The translations under genes were made by a program, and so were the position numbers. The notes beneath the pieces are model-generated. The model did no database searches, had not been told where the DNA came from, and worked only from the letters and a program-made list of their open reading frames with translations. 64,000 nucleotides of DNA from Mucilaginibacter endophyticus. GTDB lineage: Bacteria > Bacteroidota > Bacteroidia > Sphingobacteriales > Sphingobacteriaceae. The stretch lies in contig NZ_QPCG01000002.1 of assembly GCF_003351025.1 (NCBI RefSeq), positions 62,001 through 126,000 of the forward strand, read 5' to 3'. Every line of letters starts with the position of its first letter. The first letter of the stretch is position 1. This document shows, one piece after another, positions 26,463 to 34,894 of this stretch.

Positions 26463-27473
26463 ATGAAAAAACTCTTTTCGCTTGCTTTAATCATATCGTT
26501 GCCTTTCATGGCTTTAGCACAAAGTTTTAAACCAGTAAATAAAGAAGCATCATCTGAAGTAAAAAAATTACTAAGCTTCCTTTATAGTATAAAAGGCAAA
26601 CATATTTTGTCGGGACAGCAGAATTACAACAGTGACCGTGACGTTTTTTCAGACAGTGCCAAAGCAATTACCGGACAGTATCCCGCAGTGTGGGGTTCAG
26701 ATTTCATGCTTTGGGGAGATAAAGACCTGGGAGCCGACCTGGTTAACGAAGCGAAACAAAAATGGGAGGATGGTTACCTGGTAACACTCATGTGGCACCA
26801 GGGCCGGCCGTTGGATAATCCGCCATATGATTGGAAGCAAAGCATCCAGGGGAAAATGACCGATGCGCAATGGAAGGAATTAATTACTCCCAATACCGAA
26901 CTGAATAAAAAATGGCTTGCCCAGATTGATGTGGTAGCCGGATATTTAAAACAACTCAGAGACGCCCATGTACCGGTTTTGTGGCGCCCGTACCATGAAA
27001 TGAATGGCGTGTGGTTTTGGTGGGGGAATAAAAAAGGGAATGATGGTATTATCAAACTTTGGGAAATGATGTACGACCGTTATACTAACTACCATCATTT
27101 AAACAACCTGATTTGGGTATGGGGGCCTAATGGTTTGCGTGATCTGCCATTAGATGAAGCGTATGACTATAAAGACTTTTACCCGGGTGCCGATTATGTA
27201 GATATTTTAGGTGCCGATATTTACCATTTTGACTACGAGCAGCGGGATTATAACGATTTGCTAAAGGTTGCCAATGGCAAGATCATAGCGCTGACGGAAA
27301 CCGGCGAACTGCCAAAACCCGAAATTCTGGCAGCACAACCTGAATGGGCCTGGTTTATGGTGTGGACAAGCTGGCTTTGGACCGATAATACACATGAGCG
27401 GGTAAAAACCATATATGGCCTGCCGCAAACCTTAAATCATGAACAAGTAAAATCAATGCTAAATAAAAACTGA
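26463..27473 (+). CDS. Glycoside hydrolase family 26, probable beta-mannanase
   Basis: 336 residues with a signal peptide (1-19, ending ALAQ). GH26 hallmarks: GKHILSGQQNY near 45-55, MWHQGRP near 115, acid/base Glu179 in WRPYHEMNG and nucleophile Glu279 in LTETGE. Family members are retaining enzymes, mostly beta-1,4-mannanases. It is not near a SusCD pair; the utilisation locus of this window lies 13 kb away. The stop overlaps the start of a DinB gene by one base (TGATG), suggesting co-transcription with an unrelated function. Confidence 0.9.
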   Translation: MKKLFSLALIISLPFMALAQSFKPVNKEASSEVKKLLSFLYSIKGKHILSGQQNYNSDRDVFSDSAKAITGQYPAVWGSDFMLWGDKDLGADLVNEAKQKWEDGYLVTLMWHQGRPLDNPPYDWKQSIQGKMTDAQWKELITPNTELNKKWLAQIDVVAGYLKQLRDAHVPVLWRPYHEMNGVWFWWGNKKGNDGIIKLWEMMYDRYTNYHHLNNLIWVWGPNGLRDLPLDEAYDYKDFYPGADYVDILGADIYHFDYEQRDYNDLLKVANGKIIALTETGELPKPEILAAQPEWAWFMVWTSWLWTDNTHERVKTIYGLPQTLNHEQVKSMLNKN

Positions 27474-27985
27474 TGTCAGCAACAAAATTACCAGAGGTTT
27501 GGCTCCGTGGGCCATTAGTTGATGTACAGGCCTTGCTTCAACCTGTAGCACATGCCCTTTTACAGGCCAGGGAAGAATTGAATGAATTGATGGAAGGGTT
27601 TCCTGAAGCGCTGCTATGGGAAAAGCTTGTCGGGATGGCATCGCCCGGCTTCCACTTGCAACACCTTACCGGGGTGCTTGACAGGCTTTTTACCTATGCA
27701 AAAGGCGAGGTGCTAAGCGAAAGTCAATTGGACTACCTGGCAGCTGAAGGAAAACCGGGCGAGAATATAACCGGTGTAGCGGATTTAGTAAACGCCTTTA
27801 ATAATCGGGTAGATAATGCTATTGTTCAGCTTAAAGCGACCGATGCCAATACCTTAACCGATTGGAGAGGGGTAGGCCGGGCACAGTTGCCATCAACGGT
27901 TATCGGTTTGTATACGCATTCTGCCGAACACACCATGCGTCATCTTGGGCAGCTTTTGGTTACGGTAAAAGTGCTTAAGCAATAA
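27473..27985 (+). CDS. DinB family protein
   Basis: 170 residues forming a four-helix bundle. Candidate metal-binding histidines lie in GFHLQHLTG (about 60-68) and THSAEHTMRHLGQL (about 146-159), as in DinB/YfiT-like proteins, whose proven members are metal-dependent thiol transferases or stress proteins. Starts within the stop of the GH26 gene. Ends with an 11-bp tail-to-tail overlap with the HAD gene. Confidence 0.85.
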   Translation: MSATKLPEVWLRGPLVDVQALLQPVAHALLQAREELNELMEGFPEALLWEKLVGMASPGFHLQHLTGVLDRLFTYAKGEVLSESQLDYLAAEGKPGENITGVADLVNAFNNRVDNAIVQLKATDANTLTDWRGVGRAQLPSTVIGLYTHSAEHTMRHLGQLLVTVKVLKQ

Positions 27986-28601
27986 TAGCAGTTGCGTCTT
28001 TCAGATTTTGTGAACGATAGGTTACCCGGGCGTTTGGATGTTTATTTTCAGGATCGTATAAGAAAGTATCGATACCCAATTCGCTTGCCGCTTTTATTTC
28101 AGATTCGGGATCGTCGCCAATAATGAGCACATCTTCGGCTTTGTAATTGTATTTCTCCAATATCGACGCGAAGATATCTTTCTTGGTTAAGGACGAAAGT
28201 TCGGGATCAACAATGTGGATGGCTTCAAAATCGGCTTCGATATTCAGCATTTTTACCTTGCTCCGTTGTAGCTTGGTAAAGCCGGTAGTAACCAAAAACC
28301 TGGTGATCTTAGCTTCGCGGATATGTTTATAATCATCGAAAGGCTGCATTGGCCGGTTATACTCAATGTTACTTAGTAGTTCGAGGCCTTTGCTTTTAAC
28401 GAGATCGCTAAACTGGTATTTGTCGGCAACTTTTTGATATGGGATCCTTTTTAAATCCTCTTTGGCATTATTGATATGCTCAACACCCTCGCCTGCGATA
28501 TGCAGATCAAGGAAACTGAACAGTTCATTAAATAGATAATCGGCTATGGAATTAACCGGATATATGGTATTATCAAGATCTAATATGATAGCTTTTTTCA
28601 T
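27975..28601 (-). CDS. HAD family hydrolase
   Basis: 208 residues. Motif I is LDLDNTIYP (Asp8 and Asp10), motif II VTTGF, and motif IV IGDDPESEIKAA, giving the full HAD phosphatase set. The small cap after motif I is helical, like pyrimidine 5'-nucleotidase and related HAD-IA enzymes. Likely dephosphorylates a small metabolite; substrate unknown. Downstream of the MFS gene by 9 bp on the same strand, so likely one transcript. Confidence 0.87.
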   Translation of the reverse strand: MKKAIILDLDNTIYPVNSIADYLFNELFSFLDLHIAGEGVEHINNAKEDLKRIPYQKVADKYQFSDLVKSKGLELLSNIEYNRPMQPFDDYKHIREAKITRFLVTTGFTKLQRSKVKMLNIEADFEAIHIVDPELSSLTKKDIFASILEKYNYKAEDVLIIGDDPESEIKAASELGIDTFLYDPENKHPNARVTYRSQNLKDATAIIA

Positions 28602-28610
28602 CGCGGTAAT

Positions 28611-29843
28611 TTAAGGTAAAACGGGAACTTCTCTGTTGAACTGTATTGAGCGTTTCATGAGCAGGTATCCGCAGGCAACAAGCAGGCAAACACCGCCCAG
28701 TAACCACCAAAGCATTTCAAAGCCACCGTACGCAATAACCTGGCTGCCTAAAAATGGCGCTATGATTTGCGCGCCTGCCCATGACATACTGTACAACGCA
28801 GCGTATTCGCCGCGGTTGCGTACATTGGAACGAGCTATCCAAAAGGTATTCATAAAAGGCATGGAAAGCATTTCCCCCAACGTCACCATACTCACAATTA
28901 GTATTGCTACCAATGGTACATGCGGCATCAAATTAAGCAGCACGAAACTACTACCGGTAACTAAAATACCAGAGATGATATAACTTAGCGGATGGCGCTT
29001 GCCTTCGAGCCAATTAATCAATATCATCTCAACAAGTACAATGAGTATCCCGTTCAGCGCCAGCAGAAAACCTATAAATCGTTCATTAAAATGCCATTGT
29101 ATTTTATAAAACACAGGTTGCATAATAAAGAACTGGAAAAAGCAGGTTGCAAATAGTGTGGCAAGCAGGATGAACAACAAGTAAACGCCGTCTTTATAAG
29201 CCGATGAAACGATTTCGTCAAAACCGGCAACGGCTTCTTTAATGGTTTTTGCCACTTTGGAGGGTGGCATCAATGTAAGTAATAGTATGCCCGCGGCGAT
29301 ATTGGTACAGCCATCTACCCAGAAAAGTAAGTGATAATTTATTGAGGCTAATAATCCGCCTAAACCACCACCAAAAGCCCAGCCCAGGTTTGTGGCCAAC
29401 CGGTTGAGTGAGTAGGAGCGTGTTTTATTTTCCTCGGTACTGTAATGAGCTATGGCCGTTGAGTTTGCCGGTCTGAATGATTCATTACAGATGCTTAACA
29501 CCAGCGTAAAGATAGCCATGCTGATGAAATTGGTTTGATAGCCTAATATAAGAAACAGTAATCCGCCGGTAAGCAAGGCACCCACCTGTAAATCATAAAA
29601 TCCTATTCTATTGATCAGCTTACCACCTATAAAGCCACCTGATACCGCGCCTACACCAAAAATGGCCATGATATAGCCAGACTGCTCGATGGTGAAATGC
29701 AGTTGCCTGATGGTGTAAATTGTCATGAAGGGCACAACCATGGTACCACTACGGTTAATAAGCATTACGATGCTCAGGTACCAGCTGTTTTTTGAAAGTC
29801 CGCTATAGGCTTGTTTGTATAATTGGATAATTGAGGTTAGCAT
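28611..29843 (-). CDS. Major facilitator superfamily transporter
   Basis: About 410 residues from the Met in MLTSIIQLY; an upstream in-frame Met at 29882 lies inside a repeat and is less likely. Around 12 hydrophobic helices, with GGKLINRIGF-type loop 2-3 motif of the family. Drug or metabolite export is usual for this group (similar to YdeE/MdtH-like proteins by feel); substrate cannot be told. Probably transcribed with the HAD gene. Confidence 0.85.
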   Translation of the reverse strand: MLTSIIQLYKQAYSGLSKNSWYLSIVMLINRSGTMVVPFMTIYTIRQLHFTIEQSGYIMAIFGVGAVSGGFIGGKLINRIGFYDLQVGALLTGGLLFLILGYQTNFISMAIFTLVLSICNESFRPANSTAIAHYSTEENKTRSYSLNRLATNLGWAFGGGLGGLLASINYHLLFWVDGCTNIAAGILLLTLMPPSKVAKTIKEAVAGFDEIVSSAYKDGVYLLFILLATLFATCFFQFFIMQPVFYKIQWHFNERFIGFLLALNGILIVLVEMILINWLEGKRHPLSYIISGILVTGSSFVLLNLMPHVPLVAILIVSMVTLGEMLSMPFMNTFWIARSNVRNRGEYAALYSMSWAGAQIIAPFLGSQVIAYGGFEMLWWLLGGVCLLVACGYLLMKRSIQFNREVPVLP

Positions 29844-29848
29844 GTGGA

Positions 29849-29946
29849 TGATGTGCAAATGTGCGGATATGCAAATGTGCAAATTATGAAATGAATACAG
29901 ATGTGCGAATTAATACTTAATCTGCACATCTGCATATTTGCACATC
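29849..29946. repeat. Imperfect inverted repeat made of GTGCAAAT-like units
   Basis: Left arm about 29849-29877 and right arm about 29919-29946 share the pattern ATGATGTGCAAATRTGC then RGATRTGCARAT in opposite directions, with internal near-tandem units (GTGCAAAT, ATGCAAAT). It fills the space between aroC and the MFS gene and touches the aroC stop. It resembles scattered intergenic palindromic repeats of this group of bacteria. As RNA it could act as terminator for aroC or protect the 3' end. Confidence 0.6.
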
Positions 29947-29947
29947 A

Positions 29948-31042
29948 TTAAATCAAGCGAGCGTTTCTATTCCTAAGCCAATGATCGGCCAGTACAAGGG
30001 CTGCCATGGCTTCTACAATAGGCACAGCGCGTGGTACCACGCAAGGATCATGACGGCCTTTGCCTGATATTTCTGCAGCGTTGCCCTCGCTATCAATTGT
30101 AGCCTGATTTTTCATGATAGTAGCTACCGGTTTAAAGGCAACCCTAAATTCAATAGGCATGCCATTGCTGATACCGCCCTGGATACCTCCCGAAAAATTG
30201 GTGATAGTTTGAATATCACCTAAATGCGATTTTACAAAAATGTCGTTATGTTCAGACCCACGCATTTCGCTGCCTTCAAAGCCTGAACCAAATTCAAAGC
30301 CATGAACAGCATTGATACTTAACATTGCCTTTCCTAATTCGGCATGTAGCTTGTCAAATACCGGTTCTCCAAGGCCAACAGGACAGTTCTTTACATAACA
30401 GCTGATCTTACCGCCAACGGTATCGCCGTCTTTACGTACGCTATCAATGAATTCGATCATTTCTTCGGCTGTTGCCGGATCCGCACAACGTACAATATTT
30501 TTCTCACGTTCCTCAATAAATTCAAGCGGATCGCTGATAGATACGTTAGGAGCGTTGATCTTTCCTACGCTGCTTACGTGAGCAACAATTTCGATACCTT
30601 GGGTTTTAAGCAACAGTTTTGCCAATGCACCAGCGGCAACACGTGCAGCAGTTTCACGAGCCGAAGAACGACCGCCACCACGGTGATCACGGATGCCGTA
30701 TTTGGTTTGATAAGTATAGTCGGCGTGTGACGGGCGAAAAACATCCACGTTATGGCTGTAATCTTTTGAGCGCTGATCTTCATTGGGGATCAGCATAGCA
30801 ATAGGGGTGCCGGTAGTTTTACCTTCAAATGTGCCTGAAAGGATTTTTACCGTGTCGCTCTCCTTGCGTTGGGTAGTGATCTTTGACTGACCAGGCTTGC
30901 GTTTATCCAACTCGCCTTGAATATAATCAAGATCAACTTCCAGACCGGCCGGGCATCCGTCAATAATTACGCCGATGGCTTCGCCATGTGATTCGCCAAA
31001 AGTGGTTATCCTGAATAATTGCCCAAATGAATTGCCTGCCAT
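29948..31042 (-). CDS. aroC: Chorismate synthase
   Basis: 364 residues. FGESHG at 15-20, [18 protein letters not shown] near 125-142 and [15 protein letters not shown] near the end are chorismate synthase signatures. It turns 5-enolpyruvylshikimate 3-phosphate into chorismate using reduced FMN. Last gene of the minus-strand aromatic group (pheA, DAHP synthase, aroA, aroC); a palindromic repeat separates it from aroA, so its level may differ from the upstream genes. Confidence 0.98.
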   Translation of the reverse strand: MAGNSFGQLFRITTFGESHGEAIGVIIDGCPAGLEVDLDYIQGELDKRKPGQSKITTQRKESDTVKILSGTFEGKTTGTPIAMLIPNEDQRSKDYSHNVDVFRPSHADYTYQTKYGIRDHRGGGRSSARETAARVAAGALAKLLLKTQGIEIVAHVSSVGKINAPNVSISDPLEFIEEREKNIVRCADPATAEEMIEFIDSVRKDGDTVGGKISCYVKNCPVGLGEPVFDKLHAELGKAMLSINAVHGFEFGSGFEGSEMRGSEHNDIFVKSHLGDIQTITNFSGGIQGGISNGMPIEFRVAFKPVATIMKNQATIDSEGNAAEISGKGRHDPCVVPRAVPIVEAMAALVLADHWLRNRNARLI

Positions 31043-31074
31043 AGTTTTAGATATGAGATGTTAGTGTTTATAAT

Positions 31075-31154
31075 CGTCACTGCGAGGTACGAAGCATTCG
31101 CGGACTATACAGGGCGTACCTGCCAATAGGGATTGCTTCGTACCTCGCAAGACG
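31075..31154. repeat. REP/MITE-like palindromic element between aroA and aroC
   Basis: Left arm 31075-31099 and right arm 31131-31154 are near-perfect inverted copies (core GCGAGGTACGAAGCA) about 31 bp apart. This class of intergenic palindrome (ends CGTC..TGCGAGG..) is widely scattered in related genomes as I remember it. It sits inside the aro gene run and would form a long hairpin in the mRNA. Confidence 0.75.
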
Positions 31155-31193
31155 TGGTTTGGTGTTGTTTGTGTTATCTTTCAGCTTTCGCCT

Positions 31194-32495
31194 TTATCCT
31201 TTCGCCACAACTTCTTCCACTTCAAATCCTTGCTTTTCCAGATCGTTCCAGAAAGCCGGATATGATTTGTCAACAACCGGTCCGTTCTCAAACTCCATTT
31301 GCGGGAGGACAAGGGCGAGCGGCGCAAAGGCCATAGCCATGCGGTGGTCGTGATATGTGTTAATAAAGATATTCTCCGGAATAAACTTTCCGCTGCAATC
31401 AAGTGTATAAACCTCGTCTTTTTCAATCAGTTTAACACCCATTTTAGCCAGCTCTGTTTGCAGGGCCAGGATGCGGTCGGTTTCCTTGATCTTTAAAGTT
31501 TCAAGACCGGTGAAAGAAGCTTCGTGATTTAATGCAGCGCAAACAACAATTACAGTTTGTGCCAAATCCGGGCACTCTTTCAGATCAAATTGGTGGCGGG
31601 AAATTGGTTTGTTCTCTTTTTTCAAGTGAACACCGCCATCTTTAAATTGCGAAGTGATACCAAAATTGGCCATGATCTCGGTGATCACGCTATCGCCCTG
31701 TAAGCTGTAAGGTGTAAGACCTGTTAAAAACAGTTCAGCTTCATCGGCAAGTGCTGCAATGGCATACCAGTATGAAGCGGCGCTCCAATCCGGTTCAACA
31801 TGTAATGATGTTGTTGTGAACTCTTGGTTTGCAATAGCAATGACATTGCCCTGCCAGGTATGTTTTATGCCAGCTGTTTCAAGCATTGCCAGGGTCATTT
31901 CCACATACGGACGTGAAGTTAATTCACCTTCAATATGTACCTCTAAACCTAACGGTAAGCGTGCAGCAATAAGTAATAAAGCAGTAATATATTGGCTGCT
32001 GATATTGCCTTTAATATTGATTTTCCCGGTTTGCTGTTTAAAGCCACCTTTTAGTTTGATGGGAGGATAACCATCGTTTTCTTCGTAATCAATATTGGCG
32101 CCCAGCACTCTTAAAGCATCAACCAATATACCTATTGGGCGTTCCTTCATGCGTTTGCTACCGGTTAAGATCACCTCGTCTTCCTGAATAGCATAGTAAG
32201 CTGTCAGGAAACGCATCGCAGTACCGGCAGGACCGATATCTACGATTGCGGATTTGCAATTCTCGATTTCGGAATTATTTGCTGAAGAATCTGCTGAAAC
32301 AGCCTCTTGATCCCCCCTCAAAATACCTGCCAACAAAACAGCATCGGCAGCGTCTGAGATATTCTCAACCTTTACTTTGCCTTCGCTAAGTGCTTCGATG
32401 ATCAGGGCACGGTTACACTCACTTTTTGAACCGGTGAGGTTAACCGTACCATTAACGATCTTGTTGTTTCTTTTAAGAATGATGTTTTGCATCAT
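31194..32495 (-). CDS. aroA: 3-phosphoshikimate 1-carboxyvinyltransferase (EPSP synthase)
   Basis: About 433 residues from the first of two adjacent Met codons (32495); the longer frame would run into the upstream gene and is rejected. LTGSKSECNRALII near the start, GPAGTAMRFLTAYYA and KETDRILAL are EPSP synthase motifs. It joins shikimate 3-phosphate and PEP. Seven bases after the DAHP synthase stop, hence in one operon with it. Residues 90-105 carry an Asn/Ser insert (SADSSANNSE), not seen in most homologues but in a loop. Confidence 0.96.
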   Translation of the reverse strand: MMQNIILKRNNKIVNGTVNLTGSKSECNRALIIEALSEGKVKVENISDAADAVLLAGILRGDQEAVSADSSANNSEIENCKSAIVDIGPAGTAMRFLTAYYAIQEDEVILTGSKRMKERPIGILVDALRVLGANIDYEENDGYPPIKLKGGFKQQTGKINIKGNISSQYITALLLIAARLPLGLEVHIEGELTSRPYVEMTLAMLETAGIKHTWQGNVIAIANQEFTTTSLHVEPDWSAASYWYAIAALADEAELFLTGLTPYSLQGDSVITEIMANFGITSQFKDGGVHLKKENKPISRHQFDLKECPDLAQTVIVVCAALNHEASFTGLETLKIKETDRILALQTELAKMGVKLIEKDEVYTLDCSGKFIPENIFINTYHDHRMAMAFAPLALVLPQMEFENGPVVDKSYPAFWNDLEKQGFEVEEVVAKG

Positions 32496-32502
32496 TATAA
32501 AA

Positions 32503-33633
32503 TTAAGCGTGTGTAAGTTTTTCTGCAGCCTGACCCTGAGCAGCATCAGCGTTCATTACGTCTGTTTGCCTGCGGATAGATTCGTTGTGAACCAGTTCAA
32601 GCAATTTTTCAGTGAACTCGGCGCTCAGTTTTAATGCTTTACCATAAGTAGTGCGTTTTTGCAGGATCTCATCCCAACGGCCAACTTGTAAAATGGTGAT
32701 GTTGTTATCTTTTTTGTACTGACCGATTTTCTCAGCAATCTGCATACGCTCAGCAATTTTCTGGATTACCAGGTCATCGATTTTGTCAATCTGGTTACGT
32801 AGTTCGGCAAGCTTGTCGCTTACTTCTGCGTTTTTAACTTCTGGTTTGCGTAAAGTTAAATGATCAATGATATCAGCAAGAGCAGCAGGGGTAACCTGTT
32901 GTTTAGCATCTGTCCATGCTACGCTTGGGTCGATATGTGATTCGATCATTAAGCCTTGCATATCCAGGTCTAACGCTTTTTGTGAAACGTAACCAATCAA
33001 ATCGCGGTTACCGGTGATGTGGCTTGGATCATTGATGATAGGTAGCTCAGGAGCTAATGTTTTTAAGCTGATAGCAACATCCCACATTGGTTCGTTGCGG
33101 AAAGCTGATTTTTCGTAAGATGAGAAACCGCGGTGAATAGCAGCCAGTTTAGTGATACCCGCGTTGTTGATACGCTCTAAAGCACCAACCCATAATGAAA
33201 GATCAGGGTTTACAGGGTTTTTAACCATTACCGGTACGTCAACACCTTTTAATGCGTCAGCAATTTCCTGAACGGTGAAAGGGTTAGCAGTTGAACGTGC
33301 GCCTACCCAAAGGATATCAACGCCTGCTGCAAGGGCTTCTTCAACGTGTTTAGCGGTAGCAACCTCAACTGCGGTTGGCAAGCCGGTTTCTTCTTTGGCG
33401 CGTTTTAACCATTCCAAACCAATGCTGCCAATACCTTCAAACTCACCCGGGCGGGTACGTGGTTTCCAGATACCTGCACGCAACGCTGAGATTTTACCTG
33501 TTTGTGCTAATAAATGTGCCGTGGCTACTAATTGCTCTTCGGTTTCAGCGCTGCAAGGGCCTGAAATTACCAGAGGTTCCTTACCTGTTTTAATCCAGGT
33601 ACTAAGCGGCTGTATGTTTAAATTTAGTTTCAT
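32503..33633 (-). CDS. DAHP synthase-chorismate mutase fusion
   Basis: 376 residues. The first 260 form a type I-beta 3-deoxy-7-phosphoheptulonate synthase (ISGPCSAETEEQL, LRAGIWKPRTRPGEFEG, VKNPVNPDL, INDPSHITGNRD). Residues about 275-365 are an AroQ-type chorismate mutase helix bundle (LAELRNQIDKIDDLVIQKIA, then RMQIAEKIGQYK). It thus catalyses both entry into the shikimate pathway and conversion of chorismate to prephenate; in related fusions the mutase domain also mediates feedback by prephenate. Placed directly after pheA. Confidence 0.95.
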   Translation of the reverse strand: MKLNLNIQPLSTWIKTGKEPLVISGPCSAETEEQLVATAHLLAQTGKISALRAGIWKPRTRPGEFEGIGSIGLEWLKRAKEETGLPTAVEVATAKHVEEALAAGVDILWVGARSTANPFTVQEIADALKGVDVPVMVKNPVNPDLSLWVGALERINNAGITKLAAIHRGFSSYEKSAFRNEPMWDVAISLKTLAPELPIINDPSHITGNRDLIGYVSQKALDLDMQGLMIESHIDPSVAWTDAKQQVTPAALADIIDHLTLRKPEVKNAEVSDKLAELRNQIDKIDDLVIQKIAERMQIAEKIGQYKKDNNITILQVGRWDEILQKRTTYGKALKLSAEFTEKLLELVHNESIRRQTDVMNADAAQGQAAEKLTHA

Positions 33634-33729
33634 CTTGTGTTTTGTTTGTCCGGTGGTAGCCGGGATTGTTAGTTGATAATTTAAATTATGTTAGTTTTTT
33701 CGGTTTCTGTTTGATGTATAACCCCTGGC

Positions 33730-34638
33730 TTATGCATTACGCCTGATGTTGATATACTTACGGATGCTCCGTTCGGCGCGGTGCGGCTTTGGGGTAGACG
33801 ATGGTTCATCATCATGTCTTTCATACTCGCCAAGAATATTGAAATTATGGGTATACTTCAGAATTTGCCTTATTGAAGTGTCATATTGCTTTTGTTCGTC
33901 CCATTCAATATCCACATAGAAATTATACTCATTGCGTTTACCCAAAATAGGCATCGACTGAATTTTGCTCATATTTACGCCTTCTTCGGCAAAAATATTA
34001 AGCACTTTGGCCAAGGCTCCAACCTTGTTGCTTACCTGGAAGCACAATGACGCTTTGTTGGCAGGCTTTTTCTCAACATTGTCGTGCTGAGTCATGATCA
34101 GGAAACGGGTAAAGTTCCTTTTGTTTGATTCGATACGGCGTTCCAGTACATCTAAACCGTATAGCTGGGCGGCCAAAGCATTGGCAACAGCAACAGTATC
34201 TGTTAATTGTTCGTCCCTGATACGTTTTGCACAGGCAGCAGTATCGCTGCTTTCCACAATTTTTAGGTGCGGATATTCGTCAAAAAAATCGACGCACTGG
34301 CGCAAAGCGATGGGGTGGGAGGTTACATATTTAATGTCCTCAAACTTTACGCCCGGCAAAGCCATCAGGTGCAGTTGGATTGGCAGGTAAATTTCCCCCA
34401 CAACCGGAAAGCCATAATCAAGCAGCAGGGTGTAGTTTGGCAGGATACTGCCGGCAATGCTGTTTTCAATAGCCATCACCACATAATCTGCTTCGCGTTT
34501 CTTTAAGCTTTCAAATGTTTGCTTAAAAGAGTTACACTCAATGGTTTCGATGTTTTCACCGAAGTACCTTATCGCGGCTTCTTCGTGAAAAGAAGCCCTG
34601 ATCCCCTGGATTGCAACTTTTGGTCTTTCTATTTTCAT
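33730..34638 (-). CDS. pheA: Prephenate dehydratase with ACT domain
   Basis: 302 residues. The catalytic part (about 1-185) has AIENSIAGSI, ESSDTAACAKRI and the catalytic Thr in NFTRFLIM. The ACT domain (about 197-275) starts at ASLCFQV; its GALAKVLNIF matches the Phe-binding GAL motif, while IQSMPI replaces the usual ESRP, so Phe feedback may be altered. It converts prephenate to phenylpyruvate. First structural gene after the Phe/Tyr leader and attenuator. A basic C-terminal tail (KPHRAERSIRKY) is extra. Confidence 0.95.
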   Translation of the reverse strand: MKIERPKVAIQGIRASFHEEAAIRYFGENIETIECNSFKQTFESLKKREADYVVMAIENSIAGSILPNYTLLLDYGFPVVGEIYLPIQLHLMALPGVKFEDIKYVTSHPIALRQCVDFFDEYPHLKIVESSDTAACAKRIRDEQLTDTVAVANALAAQLYGLDVLERRIESNKRNFTRFLIMTQHDNVEKKPANKASLCFQVSNKVGALAKVLNIFAEEGVNMSKIQSMPILGKRNEYNFYVDIEWDEQKQYDTSIRQILKYTHNFNILGEYERHDDEPSSTPKPHRAERSIRKYINIRRNA

Positions 34639-34654
34639 AAACCCCTGTTAAAGC

Positions 34655-34727
34655 AAAAAGTCCCGGCTTTTTGGCCGGGACTTTTTGTGTTTTTTATATG
34701 TTTTGTTTAGTACATATTAGTCCCGGC
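34655..34727 (-). promoter_or_regulatory. Phe/Tyr attenuator: terminator and competing antiterminator
   Basis: The terminator hairpin is AGTCCCGGC (34682-34674) pairing with GCCGGGACT (34667-34659), a 6-nt loop, flanking A-T pairs and a T tract. A second copy of GCCGGGACT (34727-34719) lies at the end of the leader peptide gene and can pair 9 bp with the terminator's left arm. A ribosome stalled on Phe/Tyr codons would leave this copy free, forming the antiterminator; a ribosome at the leader stop (34719-34717) would cover it, letting the terminator form. Confidence 0.85.
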
Positions 34728-34782
34728 TCTCACTGGTAAAGTAAAAGTAGTAACCAAAAAAGTATGCACCTGTTAATTTCAT
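34717..34782 (-). CDS. pheL: Phe/Tyr-rich leader peptide of the pheA operon
   Basis: A 21-codon ORF (ATG 34782, TAA 34719-34717) whose middle reads YFFGYYFYF: four Phe and four Tyr among nine residues. It lies 79 bp upstream of pheA, behind a good promoter and before an attenuator, with its stop codon inside the region that can form the antiterminator. This is the layout of amino acid leader peptides such as E. coli pheL; the symbol is by analogy. It probably has no function as a peptide and only senses charged tRNA-Phe and tRNA-Tyr. Confidence 0.85.
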   Translation of the reverse strand: MKLTGAYFFGYYFYFTSESRD

Positions 34783-34803
34783 TTGTTGTTTTTTATTACG
34801 ACG

Positions 34804-34833
34804 TAAATGTACGGTAAAAAAAGAGTTTGTCAA
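34804..34833 (-). promoter_or_regulatory. Promoter of the pheA leader and operon
   Basis: On the minus strand TTG at 34833-34831, 19 bases, then TACATTTA at 34811-34804, one base off TAnnTTTG. The transcript would start about 34798, some 15 bases before the leader start codon. Confidence 0.75.
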
Positions 34834-34894
34834 TAGAAAATTTTATTTTTTGTAAAAAATAATGGGCGAACCAAATTTAATTTGGTGAAATAAT

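Noticed and set aside
29844..29882. N-terminal extension of the MFS transporter
   Set aside because: The added 13 residues (HICISAHLHIIH) are encoded by the inverted repeat and precede a normal MFS start.
29849..29946. CRISPR array
   Set aside because: Units are too short and irregular, there are no spacers of equal length and no cas genes in the window.
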